Assembly: GCF_007655255.1 (NCBI RefSeq)
Contig: NZ_VMYE01000027.1
Span: 1-39,263, forward strand
Reading direction: 5' to 3'
DNA: 39,263 nucleotides
Origin: Extensimonas perlucida
GTDB taxonomy: Bacteria > Pseudomonadota > Gammaproteobacteria > Burkholderiales > Burkholderiaceae_C
In this document: positions 17,250-25,991 of the stretch, piece after piece
Numbering within the stretch: position 1 is the first letter of the stretch
Layout: every line of letters starts with the position of its first letter
Program-made: the position numbers and the translations under genes
Notes under the pieces: generated by a model
Databases searched by the model: none
Told to the model about the DNA's origin: nothing
Seen by the model: only the letters and a program-made list of their open reading frames with translations

Positions 17250-18833
17250 ATGCAGTCTGATTATCAGCTTTCTCTGCGCGACTACATTGGTATTGTGCGA
17301 CGGCGGGGCGTACTGATTATTGCCGTATTTGGCGGTGTCTTTGCCTTGGCGGTTGTGGTTGCCATTATGATGCCGCCGGTGTACCAGTCCACAGGTACCA
17401 TCATGGTGGAGTCCCAACAGATCCCAACGGATTTGGTGCAGGCTACGGTTACCAGTTATGCCGACGAGCGTATCGAGGTTATCAAGCAGCGTGTCATGAC
17501 GCGCGACAATCTCTTTCGCATTGCAAAGAAATATGAGCTTTTTGCGGATGCTGGATTAACTTTTACCCCCTCTGAAGCAGTGGATGAGATGCGCAGCCGC
17601 ATTAGCGTTGAATTGGTGAATGCCAACGTGCAAGCGCGGCAGCGTGCCACCATTGCTTTCAAGGTCTCCTTTGAACACCGGCGTCCAGATTTGGCGCAGC
17701 GCGTGGCCAATGAGTTGGTCACACTTTTTTTGGATGAAAATGTCAAAGTACGCACCGAGCGGGCCACGCAAACCACTGCGTTTTTGACCCAAGAGGCCGA
17801 TAAATTACGTGCTGACCTTGAAAAATTAGAAAGTCAGATAGCAACCTATAAAATGCAGCATGGCGGTGCATTGCCCGACAATATGACGCTTACGATGAAT
17901 AGTGTGCAGCGAATGGAAACAGAGTTGCGCGATACGGAGCGTGACCAGCGTGCTGCCCAAGATGAGTTGCGTGGACTGGAGATCGAATTGGCAAGTGCCA
18001 AGGCAGGTATTGGCATACCAGGTTCCGCGGGGGCACAAAATGCTCAGCAAGAATTGGTGAAGGCGCGCGCCGATCTGGCACGTGTTGCGGCAATTTATAC
18101 TGAAAACCATCCCGACGTGCGTGCACTCAAGCGCAAAATTGAAGTTTTGGAGAAAACGGTCGCGGAAGAAAAAGGTGTCGGTTCAGGCGGGAGTGGCGAA
18201 ATAAATTCTGCAGCAGACTTGCAGGTGGCGCGACTTGAATCACGCGTAGCTTTTTTGCGCTCGCAAATCAGCCTATTGGATAAGCAGCAAGCCAGCCTGC
18301 GCGGAAAAATTGGTCAATTGGAAGGACAGATGTTGCAGGCGCCGCAAGTGGAGCGTGGGTTGGCCGACCTTCTGCGTGATCAGGAAACCGCGCGCCGCAA
18401 ATACGAGGAAATTCGATCCAAACAAATGTCTGCGCAAGTGGCAGAAAATCTTGAGGATGAGCAAAAAGCTGAACGATTCACTCTGCTCGAACCTCCGCTG
18501 GCGCCTGATGTCCCGATTAAGCCAAATCGCAAAAAAATGATTGCCCTTGGGTTTTTTCTTGCAGCCGCATGTTCGGCCGGGGTTGTCATATTGCTGGAAA
18601 CACTCAATGGCCGTGTGCGTGGGGTAGAGGCGGTGGCCGCCATTGTAGGGCAGCGGCCCATCGTCACCATTCCATACATTACAGTGGCGGCAGAATTGCA
18701 GCAGCGGCGGAAAATAATGGTGCGCGTCGGTATTGCGGTGGCGGTGATTGTTCCACTGTCGCTTCTTGCGGTGCATTTTCTTTACATGCCCCTGGACATG
18801 GTTTTGTCCAAGGTGTTGCTTCGCTTGAGTTAA
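17250..18833 (+). CDS. GumC/Wzz-type chain-length determinant (polysaccharide co-polymerase)
   Basis: A 527-residue inner-membrane protein: an N-terminal Wzz domain with a membrane segment at about 21-42, a long periplasmic coiled-coil region (about 160-410, rich in Leu/Glu/Gln/Arg), the proline-rich PPLAPDVPIKPNR stretch, and C-terminal membrane segments near 428-446 and 486-508. It resembles the chain-length protein of PEP-CTERM/EpsF-type EPS systems. It controls polymer length and bridges polymerase and OPX. No kinase domain is fused; that is the next gene, 13 bp on. The ribosome-binding site is poor. Confidence 0.9.
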   Translation: MQSDYQLSLRDYIGIVRRRGVLIIAVFGGVFALAVVVAIMMPPVYQSTGTIMVESQQIPTDLVQATVTSYADERIEVIKQRVMTRDNLFRIAKKYELFADAGLTFTPSEAVDEMRSRISVELVNANVQARQRATIAFKVSFEHRRPDLAQRVANELVTLFLDENVKVRTERATQTTAFLTQEADKLRADLEKLESQIATYKMQHGGALPDNMTLTMNSVQRMETELRDTERDQRAAQDELRGLEIELASAKAGIGIPGSAGAQNAQQELVKARADLARVAAIYTENHPDVRALKRKIEVLEKTVAEEKGVGSGGSGEINSAADLQVARLESRVAFLRSQISLLDKQQASLRGKIGQLEGQMLQAPQVERGLADLLRDQETARRKYEEIRSKQMSAQVAENLEDEQKAERFTLLEPPLAPDVPIKPNRKKMIALGFFLAAACSAGVVILLETLNGRVRGVEAVAAIVGQRPIVTIPYITVAAELQQRRKIMVRVGIAVAVIVPLSLLAVHFLYMPLDMVLSKVLLRLS

Positions 18834-18846
18834 GGTGGTGTAGATC

Positions 18847-19668
18847 ATGGAGCGTATCAAGCAAGCCATCGAAAAGGCAAAGAAACAAGGGACCGCTGGG
18901 GTTTCTTCTGACGCAGCCCCCGTGGTCGATCAAGAGGCAAAATCGCAGGCGTTGAATGGGCAGATCGAGGTAAATTATCTCTACACCGATGTGGTAAACC
19001 TTGACCCTGCACACCTGGAAAAAAATCGAATCGTTGCCTTCAACAAAAACCATCACGCCAATTGGGCATTCGACGTGCTGCGCACCAAGGTGCTGCAAAA
19101 AATGGACGAGCATGGCTGGCGCACCCTGGCCATTACTTCGCCCACGCTCGAGTCCGGCAAAACCGTGGTCGCCATCAACCTCGCCACCAGCATTGCCCAT
19201 CAAACCCAGCGCACCGCCATGTTGGTGGATTTTGATCTGCGCCGTCCCATGGTCGCCAACTATTTGGGTTTGAAGCGTCAGCTGTCTTTCAATGACGTGC
19301 TCTCCGGCAAGGCTGAGGTGCCGCAGGCGCTCGTCAATCCCGGCCTGCCCCGCCTGGTGGTGTTGCCCACGGCCCGATCGGTACCCAAGTCGTCGGAAGT
19401 GCTTTCTTCCAGCAGGGTCGCGGGCATTATTGAGGAGTTGCGCAACCGTTACCAGGATCGCATTGTCATATTTGACCTGCCACCCGTGCTTGCGGCAGAC
19501 GATGTGTTAGCGGTGCTGCCGCGCATTGACTGCGTGCTCATGGTGGTCGGCAGTGGCATGTCTAATCAAAAGGAAGTCGAAGAGGCTATGCGCCATGTGG
19601 GTAGCGCCAATTTGCTTGGCGTAGTGCTGAACAAAGACGAAGCACCCGCGCGCAAAGGTTATTATTGA
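18847..19668 (+). CDS. CpsD/CapB-type (BY-kinase-like) ATPase of EPS assembly
   Basis: A 273-residue cytoplasmic protein with the BY-kinase set: Walker A in ITSPTLESGKTVVAINLA (Lys105, Thr106), Walker A' MLVDFDLRRP (125-134) and Walker B IVIFDLPPV (Asp210). Such kinases cycle phosphorylation of a C-terminal tyrosine tail to drive polymerisation through the partner PCP protein. Two departures stand out: the P-loop reads TLESGKT instead of the usual PGEGKS/T, and the tail ends with only two tyrosines (KGYY). It may act mainly as an ATP-dependent switch. It is coupled to the PCP gene upstream and overlaps the next frame at its stop. Confidence 0.85.
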   Translation: MERIKQAIEKAKKQGTAGVSSDAAPVVDQEAKSQALNGQIEVNYLYTDVVNLDPAHLEKNRIVAFNKNHHANWAFDVLRTKVLQKMDEHGWRTLAITSPTLESGKTVVAINLATSIAHQTQRTAMLVDFDLRRPMVANYLGLKRQLSFNDVLSGKAEVPQALVNPGLPRLVVLPTARSVPKSSEVLSSSRVAGIIEELRNRYQDRIVIFDLPPVLAADDVLAVLPRIDCVLMVVGSGMSNQKEVEEAMRHVGSANLLGVVLNKDEAPARKGYY

Positions 19669-19670
19669 CG

Positions 19671-21782
19671 ATGCTTACACGCGCCCTCTTTGGCTTATTC
19701 GCTCTTACGGGTCTGCTCCTCAGTGCCTCCTGCGGCGGAGGGGGCGGCGGGGTGAGTGTGATCAGCGATCCAACTTTTCCCGGGAATGTCAGTACGCCCC
19801 CTGTCACTCCCACGCCCGTTCAACCTTCCGCAGAAATGGGCATAGGCATAGGGCAACTCAGCTATTGGGATAGAAGTTTTGCCATGGCTGACGTGGTACG
19901 GCAGGCGCAATTTCGCACCCTTTCCTGGGGGTACGACGTGGACTTTGACCCACAGGGTGCACCACGGCAGGACTGCTATTTAATTTTCAATTCGAGGCGC
20001 ATTGGTGCTGGCACCTACAAACTGTCTTTTCAGGGCAGGGCAGATGTCAGCCTGAGTGCATCATCCGGTGGCGTCCTGACAAACATGGTGTATGACGCTG
20101 CAAGCAATACGAGTTCGGCGGATGTCGTTTTGGCGCAAGATTCTGTGGGTAATACGTGGCTCACATTTCGCAACACGCGCAGAACGGCAACGTCTAGTTC
20201 AGCGGATGGCATTGGCAATGTCCATCTATGGCGTCCTGGCTATCCCACGGACGGTTCAGTGCTCTTTACCCAAGAGTTCATTGCAGCCATGCAAAAGTTC
20301 AGCGTCATTCGCGCCATGGACTTTGTCAATGCCAACAGTAATTCAACCCAGACATGGGCAGAACGCACCCCCATCAACTGGCTTGGAAGCACAGGCAACA
20401 AAGGCCAGTCGTGGGAGTTGATGGTGATGCTTGCCAATGCTGCGAATCGGGATTTGTGGATCAATGTACCTGTCAAGGCAGATGATGCCTACATTCAAAA
20501 ATTGGCCAACCTGCTCAAATACGGTTCAGATGGGTCAGAGCCCTACATCAGCAGCCAAAGCAAGCCAAAATATCCTTCGCTCAAGCCGGGTCTCCGGGTG
20601 TACGTTGAATACGGAAATGAAGTCTGGAATTCTGGGCCAGGATTTTGGGGTTTTCGTTGGGCTTTGGAATTGGCCAACGCCAATCGGCTCGACACCAGCC
20701 ATCCGATTGCCTACGACGGCCCGGTCAATGATCAATACATTGCCTTGCGTCGCTGGATTGCCTACCGCTCCGCCTTCATCAGCCAAACGTTTAGAAATGT
20801 CTTTGGCGATGCCGCCATGATGTCTACAGTGCGGCCAATTTTGGCGGGTCAAGTGGGCAATGGGAATTTGTATTTGTCTCTTGGCCTTGCCTGGGCAGAG
20901 GGTTACTACGGTGACGTTACCAAGCTATGGTACGGAGGTGGCGGGGCTGCTTATTATGATTCCTCGGTGCAGCCTACCGATACGTCTGCGGCAACCATGC
21001 AGGCTTATTTCGACAATCTGCCTACTGCCAGCTTTGGTCAAAGCGTAGCCAAAGATGCCGTGTGGACCAAGGGCTATGGTCTCAAAACTGTAGCTTATGA
21101 AGGTGGGCCAGGGCCAGGAGGGAGCGCGTTGGGGTCTATCAGTGGCACGGAACAGCTCGCCTACACCTACAACGCCGATCCACGGATGAAGGATCGTATG
21201 CTGGTAGCCAGTGACATATGGCTGGCAAACGGCGGCGATTTGCTGGTGTATTACGTTTATAGCGGATCGCCTCCTTGGTCATTTGTCGATGGTCTGTCGC
21301 TGAGCACGGTCTCGGATACCACAAGCCCCAAACTGCAGGCCATAGATGCTTTGGTTAAACGCCCTTTGCCATCTGTAACCTTGGGGACTGCAGTTCCGGG
21401 CTCTGTTTATCTGCGCAGCAGCACATCAGCCATTCAAACTCGGACTGGCGGTGATACCTCCTGGGGATTTGGTGGTACTGCCTACCGCATCAATGCTAAC
21501 GAATCCGATTTAGCCAAATCTGAAATGGTGTTGCTGCCGATACGCGTTGCCCAGTCAGGCCAATACAAAATCAGCATGACCACCCTCAACGCTACCGCAA
21601 CGGACCGATTGCAACTCTTCGTAGATGGGAAGCTGATGGGCGAATTGCAGCCGGTGGCGGACAGCAGTGGGCAACCGAAAGAGACAAGTTCGCTCGCTGT
21701 AGCGCTGCCAGGGGGCTTGAGTGTGGTGCGTGTTCGGGCCAGCAAAGGTTCGGTGTGGATTCGGGACTTAGTCGTCAAATAG
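19671..21782 (+). CDS. Large secreted lipoprotein with GH-A-like (glycosidase) motifs
   Basis: A 703-residue protein: lipoprotein signal with Cys21 in LSASC, a Gly-rich and Pro/Thr-rich linker, a large central domain and a C-terminal beta-sandwich-like domain (about 600-703, LFVDGKLMGELQPV). The central domain has VEYGNEVWNSG (N316-E317), the Asn-Glu acid/base signature of clan GH-A hydrolases, and TVAYEGGPGPGG with Glu477 as a candidate nucleophile 160 residues later. I cannot name a GH family. It may trim or bind the EPS made by this locus. The ATG at 19671 is used; a TTG at 19665 nearer the AAAGG is possible. Confidence 0.7.
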   Translation: MLTRALFGLFALTGLLLSASCGGGGGGVSVISDPTFPGNVSTPPVTPTPVQPSAEMGIGIGQLSYWDRSFAMADVVRQAQFRTLSWGYDVDFDPQGAPRQDCYLIFNSRRIGAGTYKLSFQGRADVSLSASSGGVLTNMVYDAASNTSSADVVLAQDSVGNTWLTFRNTRRTATSSSADGIGNVHLWRPGYPTDGSVLFTQEFIAAMQKFSVIRAMDFVNANSNSTQTWAERTPINWLGSTGNKGQSWELMVMLANAANRDLWINVPVKADDAYIQKLANLLKYGSDGSEPYISSQSKPKYPSLKPGLRVYVEYGNEVWNSGPGFWGFRWALELANANRLDTSHPIAYDGPVNDQYIALRRWIAYRSAFISQTFRNVFGDAAMMSTVRPILAGQVGNGNLYLSLGLAWAEGYYGDVTKLWYGGGGAAYYDSSVQPTDTSAATMQAYFDNLPTASFGQSVAKDAVWTKGYGLKTVAYEGGPGPGGSALGSISGTEQLAYTYNADPRMKDRMLVASDIWLANGGDLLVYYVYSGSPPWSFVDGLSLSTVSDTTSPKLQAIDALVKRPLPSVTLGTAVPGSVYLRSSTSAIQTRTGGDTSWGFGGTAYRINANESDLAKSEMVLLPIRVAQSGQYKISMTTLNATATDRLQLFVDGKLMGELQPVADSSGQPKETSSLAVALPGGLSVVRVRASKGSVWIRDLVVK

Positions 21783-21822
21783 CGAGCCCTGCAGCAGGCG
21801 GCCGTCATTCAACTGAAGGCAT

Positions 21823-24405
21823 CTAACGCAACATCAGCCATTGCACGGCCCGGCTGCCGTCCAGCACCATGGTGTACCGTCCATCGGCATAGGTGCTGGG
21901 CATTTCCAGCCATTGGTTGAACGGGCCATTGCGGTAGGCCTTCAAGCCCTTGGGGGCCTTGACGTGGATGGAGCCCTCGAGAGGCTCCACCAAAAACGGC
22001 GTTTTTTTGCCCGGCTGCGGCTGCGAACGGGTGCCAATGCTGATGAGCAATTGGTTCGATTGGCCCACTGCTTGTTCGTTTAGGCTTTGTACTGCCACGC
22101 TGGCATTGCGTGTGCTCAGCGCCAGCGTTACATCCTGCAGGTGTACGGTTTTGCCGCCGATCCAGCCCATGGCGGCCCGGGTGCGGGGGGTGTTGATGGT
22201 GTAAGTGCCATCTTCCCAGTTGCGCGTCAATTCACCTGTGTCGGTGGTAGCCCGGGTTGCGTTGGGGTCGATCACTGGCTTTGCCGGGTCGCGCAGCATG
22301 GTAGCGCCTGCAGGCAGAGCCTTGCGCTGGAGCCAAGGCAGTTCCTTGGTAGCGGGCATGGCAATCAGCAACTTACCCTTTTCCATCGCGGTGCGCAGAG
22401 CGGGTGCGTTGCCAGCAGAAATGGCCTGGTTGTAGAACACCTCAGCGCCGGGGTCGAAAACATAGGTGCTTGTGGCCGGGTGCACGTGGCGTTCGCGGTA
22501 CAGCAGCGCGGCAGTGCTCAGCATGGGCAGAAGCGAAGGGTCGTTGTATGCGTGCCAGTTGGACGGAGAGTTGCGCTGAAAAGACTCCTGACTGTAGGCA
22601 TAGTGCATCAGCGCATCCCAGCCCTGATGGCTGGCAGTGGCGGCTATGTACAGGGGCAGGGCGTGGCGGTCGGGCAGCGGAAAGGGTTCGGCGTTCCACT
22701 CGGTCACCGTCAAGGGCATGCCTACCACCTGAGCGGCGGCCATCCAGTGCGCTGCATTGGCTGCCACCATCGGGTTCATTTCCAACTGGCCCGCGCCCCC
22801 ATAGCTGTGCACGTCGATCATGTTCCCGGCGGTCAACGCCGGCAGGCTGCTGATGGGGTCGCCCCCCCAGGAGCTGGTGGTTACCACAGGCTGCTTCATA
22901 CCCAACTGACGCAGATGGGCCACCATGTCCGCGCCAAAGCGCTGCTCCAGGTCGTTCAAAAACAGTTTGCTGGGGCCATCTTCCCAACTGCGCCACACCT
23001 TATCGGCAGGAAGGTTGTGTGCACTGGCAAAGGCGTTGGCCTCTGCGGTGTACAGCTTGTTGTGCAAGGGCACTCCCTTGTCGGGCAGCAGTGCATTGCC
23101 AAAGTGATGGGTGATGTCGTTTTCGTTCGTGACCAGCAGGGCAGCCACGGCAGGTTCGTCTTTATAGGCCAGGCCGGTGTAGGGATTTTTTCGGTCCAGA
23201 TAGGCCTGCTGAAAGTGTTTCATGGCCTGTTGTATGGTCAAGTTGACGTGGCTGTAGCCCTTCAGGTTGGCTTGGTCTTTGCCCTTCCTGATTTCGTCAA
23301 AGCCGTAAATGTTGTCACCAGACTTGAGGCCGCGCTGCACGTGCATGTCCAGCCACACATAAATGCCCTCGTCTTTGAGGCACTTGACCCACCAGTCCAG
23401 TTTGTCCAGGCTGTCAGCCGACAGATTTTGTGTGTTGGTGTAGGTCTTGGGGTTGCCAAACACGTTGGGGCTCACCCAGGGTGAATCATGGTGGTGCAGA
23501 CGCACAAGGTTGAATCCAAGGGCCGCGAGTCGCTTGGCCTGCTGCTGCACTGCTTCGCGCGGGGTTTGGTACAACGCATAGGCGGAAATATTGGTGCCCC
23601 AGAACCTGGCCGGTGTGCCATCCGCAAACTGCAAAGCGTCGCCATTGACTTGCAGCAAGCCATGCCTTCCTGCCGGTTTATCGTTGGCATTCATGAATGC
23701 CAGGTCGATCGGTGCGCGGTTGGGCTCCAATGCGTCCTTGGGCCAGCTATCAACGGGCTTTCCCCCCAGGCGTTCGCGCATGGTGGGGGCAAAGTTCACC
23801 GCGTCGTTCCAGCTCAACGTAGCCGTGTAGCTGCTTACCCCTGCAGGAATGTTGCCGCTGTAAAAATAGGCACGGACTTCCGCCGGGTTAGCGCGCTCAA
23901 AAAACACTGCCGGCAAGCCGGGCGTAAATCGCATTGCTACTTGTGGCCCGCCGGGGCGGCCCCACTGCCAGCCGGAGTTGCCGGGCAAGAGTAACGGGTT
24001 ACCCATGCTGCCGCCAAAGCTGCCGAGGTCAAATTTGAACACTAGCCCACCTCCCACCACGTTTTGCCGAGGGGCTGCCGCATTCAACTGAAACTGGTAG
24101 CGCAACTCACCGTGGCCAAGCTGTTGCGCCGTGGTAGTCAGCTCAAAGCCTAAGCTGCTGTTGCGGCCCACACTGGCGTATGTGCCGTTTTCCAGCGTGC
24201 TGGCAAATTGGGTGTGTGCCCACGCCCAGTTGGCGCCAAAAAAGACGGCCTGCGTTTCAAAACCACGAGCGCCACCCACGGTCAGCTGTGGCAGGACATG
24301 GGTTTCATTCACGCTGACCTGCCACGCCGGCCCGGCCCAGGTCAGGCAGCATTGCAGCAATGCGCAGGCGGCGGCAAGTACCGGGCTGATGGTACGTTTG
24401 GTCAT
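21823..24405 (-). CDS. Secreted GH5-like glycoside hydrolase
   Basis: An 860-residue exported protein (signal peptide about 1-24, cut near TWA-GP). An N-terminal beta-rich domain precedes a TIM-barrel-like domain (ARFWGTNISAYALY, LGFNLVRLHHHDSPW). The acid/base is probably Glu428 in VTNENDITHHF, the nucleophile probably Glu569 in TVTEWNAEPFPL. This matches clan GH-A, cellulase/GH5-like. A C-terminal beta-sandwich follows (about 740-860). Its start overlaps the wzy-like stop as ATGA, so polymerase and hydrolase are co-translated. It may edit or release the polymer. Specificity is unknown. Confidence 0.82.
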   Translation of the reverse strand: MTKRTISPVLAAACALLQCCLTWAGPAWQVSVNETHVLPQLTVGGARGFETQAVFFGANWAWAHTQFASTLENGTYASVGRNSSLGFELTTTAQQLGHGELRYQFQLNAAAPRQNVVGGGLVFKFDLGSFGGSMGNPLLLPGNSGWQWGRPGGPQVAMRFTPGLPAVFFERANPAEVRAYFYSGNIPAGVSSYTATLSWNDAVNFAPTMRERLGGKPVDSWPKDALEPNRAPIDLAFMNANDKPAGRHGLLQVNGDALQFADGTPARFWGTNISAYALYQTPREAVQQQAKRLAALGFNLVRLHHHDSPWVSPNVFGNPKTYTNTQNLSADSLDKLDWWVKCLKDEGIYVWLDMHVQRGLKSGDNIYGFDEIRKGKDQANLKGYSHVNLTIQQAMKHFQQAYLDRKNPYTGLAYKDEPAVAALLVTNENDITHHFGNALLPDKGVPLHNKLYTAEANAFASAHNLPADKVWRSWEDGPSKLFLNDLEQRFGADMVAHLRQLGMKQPVVTTSSWGGDPISSLPALTAGNMIDVHSYGGAGQLEMNPMVAANAAHWMAAAQVVGMPLTVTEWNAEPFPLPDRHALPLYIAATASHQGWDALMHYAYSQESFQRNSPSNWHAYNDPSLLPMLSTAALLYRERHVHPATSTYVFDPGAEVFYNQAISAGNAPALRTAMEKGKLLIAMPATKELPWLQRKALPAGATMLRDPAKPVIDPNATRATTDTGELTRNWEDGTYTINTPRTRAAMGWIGGKTVHLQDVTLALSTRNASVAVQSLNEQAVGQSNQLLISIGTRSQPQPGKKTPFLVEPLEGSIHVKAPKGLKAYRNGPFNQWLEMPSTYADGRYTMVLDGSRAVQWLMLR

Positions 24406-25883
24406 AGGCGGCTCCGGAAGGTTTGGGTATAGGCCAGGCACAGCCCCGCCAGGCACCAGTACACAATGGGCACCAGGCTGATGCTGCTCACGGTAAAAAT
24501 GGTGACCATCGCGCCCATCATGCTGGCCAGCAGGGCGCGGCCCAGCAGCTTTTCGGGGGAGCCGTGCGGCCAGCGTTGTTGGCACTGCCACACCGCCCAA
24601 GCATTGCCCAGCAGCACACCCAGAAACAGGGCCAAACCCACCATGCCTGAATTGAGTGCCACGGCCACATAGCTGTTTACGATGTCGATGATGCCCTCGC
24701 CCTGGATCATCGCCTGCATCTCAGGGGTGTCGCGGTAATTTTCCGAACCTAGCCACAGGTTGCGCTGGATCACAATCAAGGCGTTGTCCAGCAGGCGCGA
24801 TCGGTAATCGATGTTTTCAGCCTCGACCGTGCCGATGAAGGGCAGCAAGTCCACCACTTTCTGCCCCGCCGGGAACATCATCAACACCGGAATGCTCGCC
24901 GCACCTGCAGCTACCACGCCCGCCATTTTTGGCAACGCTTTGGGCCCGGTAGCCAAAAATACCAGCAAGCACGCCGCAGCACCTACCCAGGGCCCACGGG
25001 AAAGAGAAGCAACCAAACCACCAAGCAGCAACAGGCCGCCCAATTTGCGCGCCCATGGGCGTTCGACCTGCTCTTTGAGGAAAAAGTAGAGCCCCAGGCA
25101 AACCACCATGAAGTACCCGAACACAATCGAATGCCCTAGGGTGGCCGAGGCGCGCAAACTTCCGCCGCGCCCCTGGTAGCCCCCGAAGCCCCAGTCAAGC
25201 CCAAGGCTTTGCACCATGGCGCCATAGAGCTTCCAGAACCGCAGGTATTCAAACATGGCAATTGTGGATAGCACCAAGCCGGCCAGCACCATGCCAGACA
25301 GCGCGGCCTTGAACGCCTCCATGCTGCGCACACTGCGGCTGACCACGTAATACGGCAGCCACACGTCGAGCAGTAGGTAAAAGCAGCCGCGCAAGGCGTT
25401 GGTGAAATTCGTGGCGCGAAACTCCAGCAGCGCCCGCAGCAGCACATACGCCAGCAGGCACTTGTCCGGCCATGTCGCCCCCAAGCGCCAGCGGTCATTT
25501 TGCTGGCGCAGCAGCAAGGCAGCCGGCGCCAGCAGCACCAGGGATAGCAGGCGCGGGTAGTTCAACTCGATCAGGTAGTTGATTAGGCCCAGCCCCGGCA
25601 CCTGGATGGTGGCGGGCGGGACTGCAAACAGCACCAGCAGGTAAAAGCCGGCAATCACGCCAATTTCGCGCCGCAAACTGGCCAGCAGCCACAGGCTGAC
25701 CACCGCAGCAAAAATCCAAAAATTCGGCGCCAAAAAGGCCAGCAAAGTAAGGCCAAGCCAGGCATTGCGCCAGCGCTTCAGCGTTGCTGCATCCAGCAGG
25801 GCTGCAAAAGATGGGCGGACAGCCACGAGCACTAGGCCCGAAAGGACCAATACCACCACGAGCGCGCGCAGATGTTCGGGCAT
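24402..25883 (-). CDS. Wzy/O-antigen-ligase-family EPS polymerase
   Basis: A 493-residue integral membrane protein with about 12 membrane segments and a large hydrophilic loop in the second half (about 330-405, containing IDYRSRLLDNALIVIQRNLWLG), as in Wzy_C/O-antigen ligase proteins. It probably polymerises lipid-linked repeat units at the periplasmic face. Ligase and polymerase cannot be separated by sequence alone, but the PCP/OPX context favours polymerase. I start at the ATG at 25883; a TTG at 25889 is possible, and neither has a clear ribosome-binding site. Divergent from the ABC flippase. Confidence 0.83.
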   Translation of the reverse strand: MPEHLRALVVVLVLSGLVLVAVRPSFAALLDAATLKRWRNAWLGLTLLAFLAPNFWIFAAVVSLWLLASLRREIGVIAGFYLLVLFAVPPATIQVPGLGLINYLIELNYPRLLSLVLLAPAALLLRQQNDRWRLGATWPDKCLLAYVLLRALLEFRATNFTNALRGCFYLLLDVWLPYYVVSRSVRSMEAFKAALSGMVLAGLVLSTIAMFEYLRFWKLYGAMVQSLGLDWGFGGYQGRGGSLRASATLGHSIVFGYFMVVCLGLYFFLKEQVERPWARKLGGLLLLGGLVASLSRGPWVGAAACLLVFLATGPKALPKMAGVVAAGAASIPVLMMFPAGQKVVDLLPFIGTVEAENIDYRSRLLDNALIVIQRNLWLGSENYRDTPEMQAMIQGEGIIDIVNSYVAVALNSGMVGLALFLGVLLGNAWAVWQCQQRWPHGSPEKLLGRALLASMMGAMVTIFTVSSISLVPIVYWCLAGLCLAYTQTFRSRL

Positions 25884-25991
25884 GGACAAACTGAAGTGTT
25901 ATTCTCGAAAAGCGTCAGCCGGCAGTCTAAGGCCAACACAACATGCTGCCGTGAACCAGAGGGGGCCCATGCGGGCCCGTTGCTACCCGCC
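25884..25991. promoter_or_regulatory. Divergent intergenic region between polymerase and flippase genes
   Basis: These 108 bases separate two outward-facing transcription units and must hold at least one promoter. I see no convincing -35/-10 pair. A GC hairpin (GGGCCC, loop ATGC, GGGCCC at about 25963-25978) lies shortly before the flippase ATG and could affect its translation. The flippase frame is open back to 25872, so part may be coding. Confidence 0.4.
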
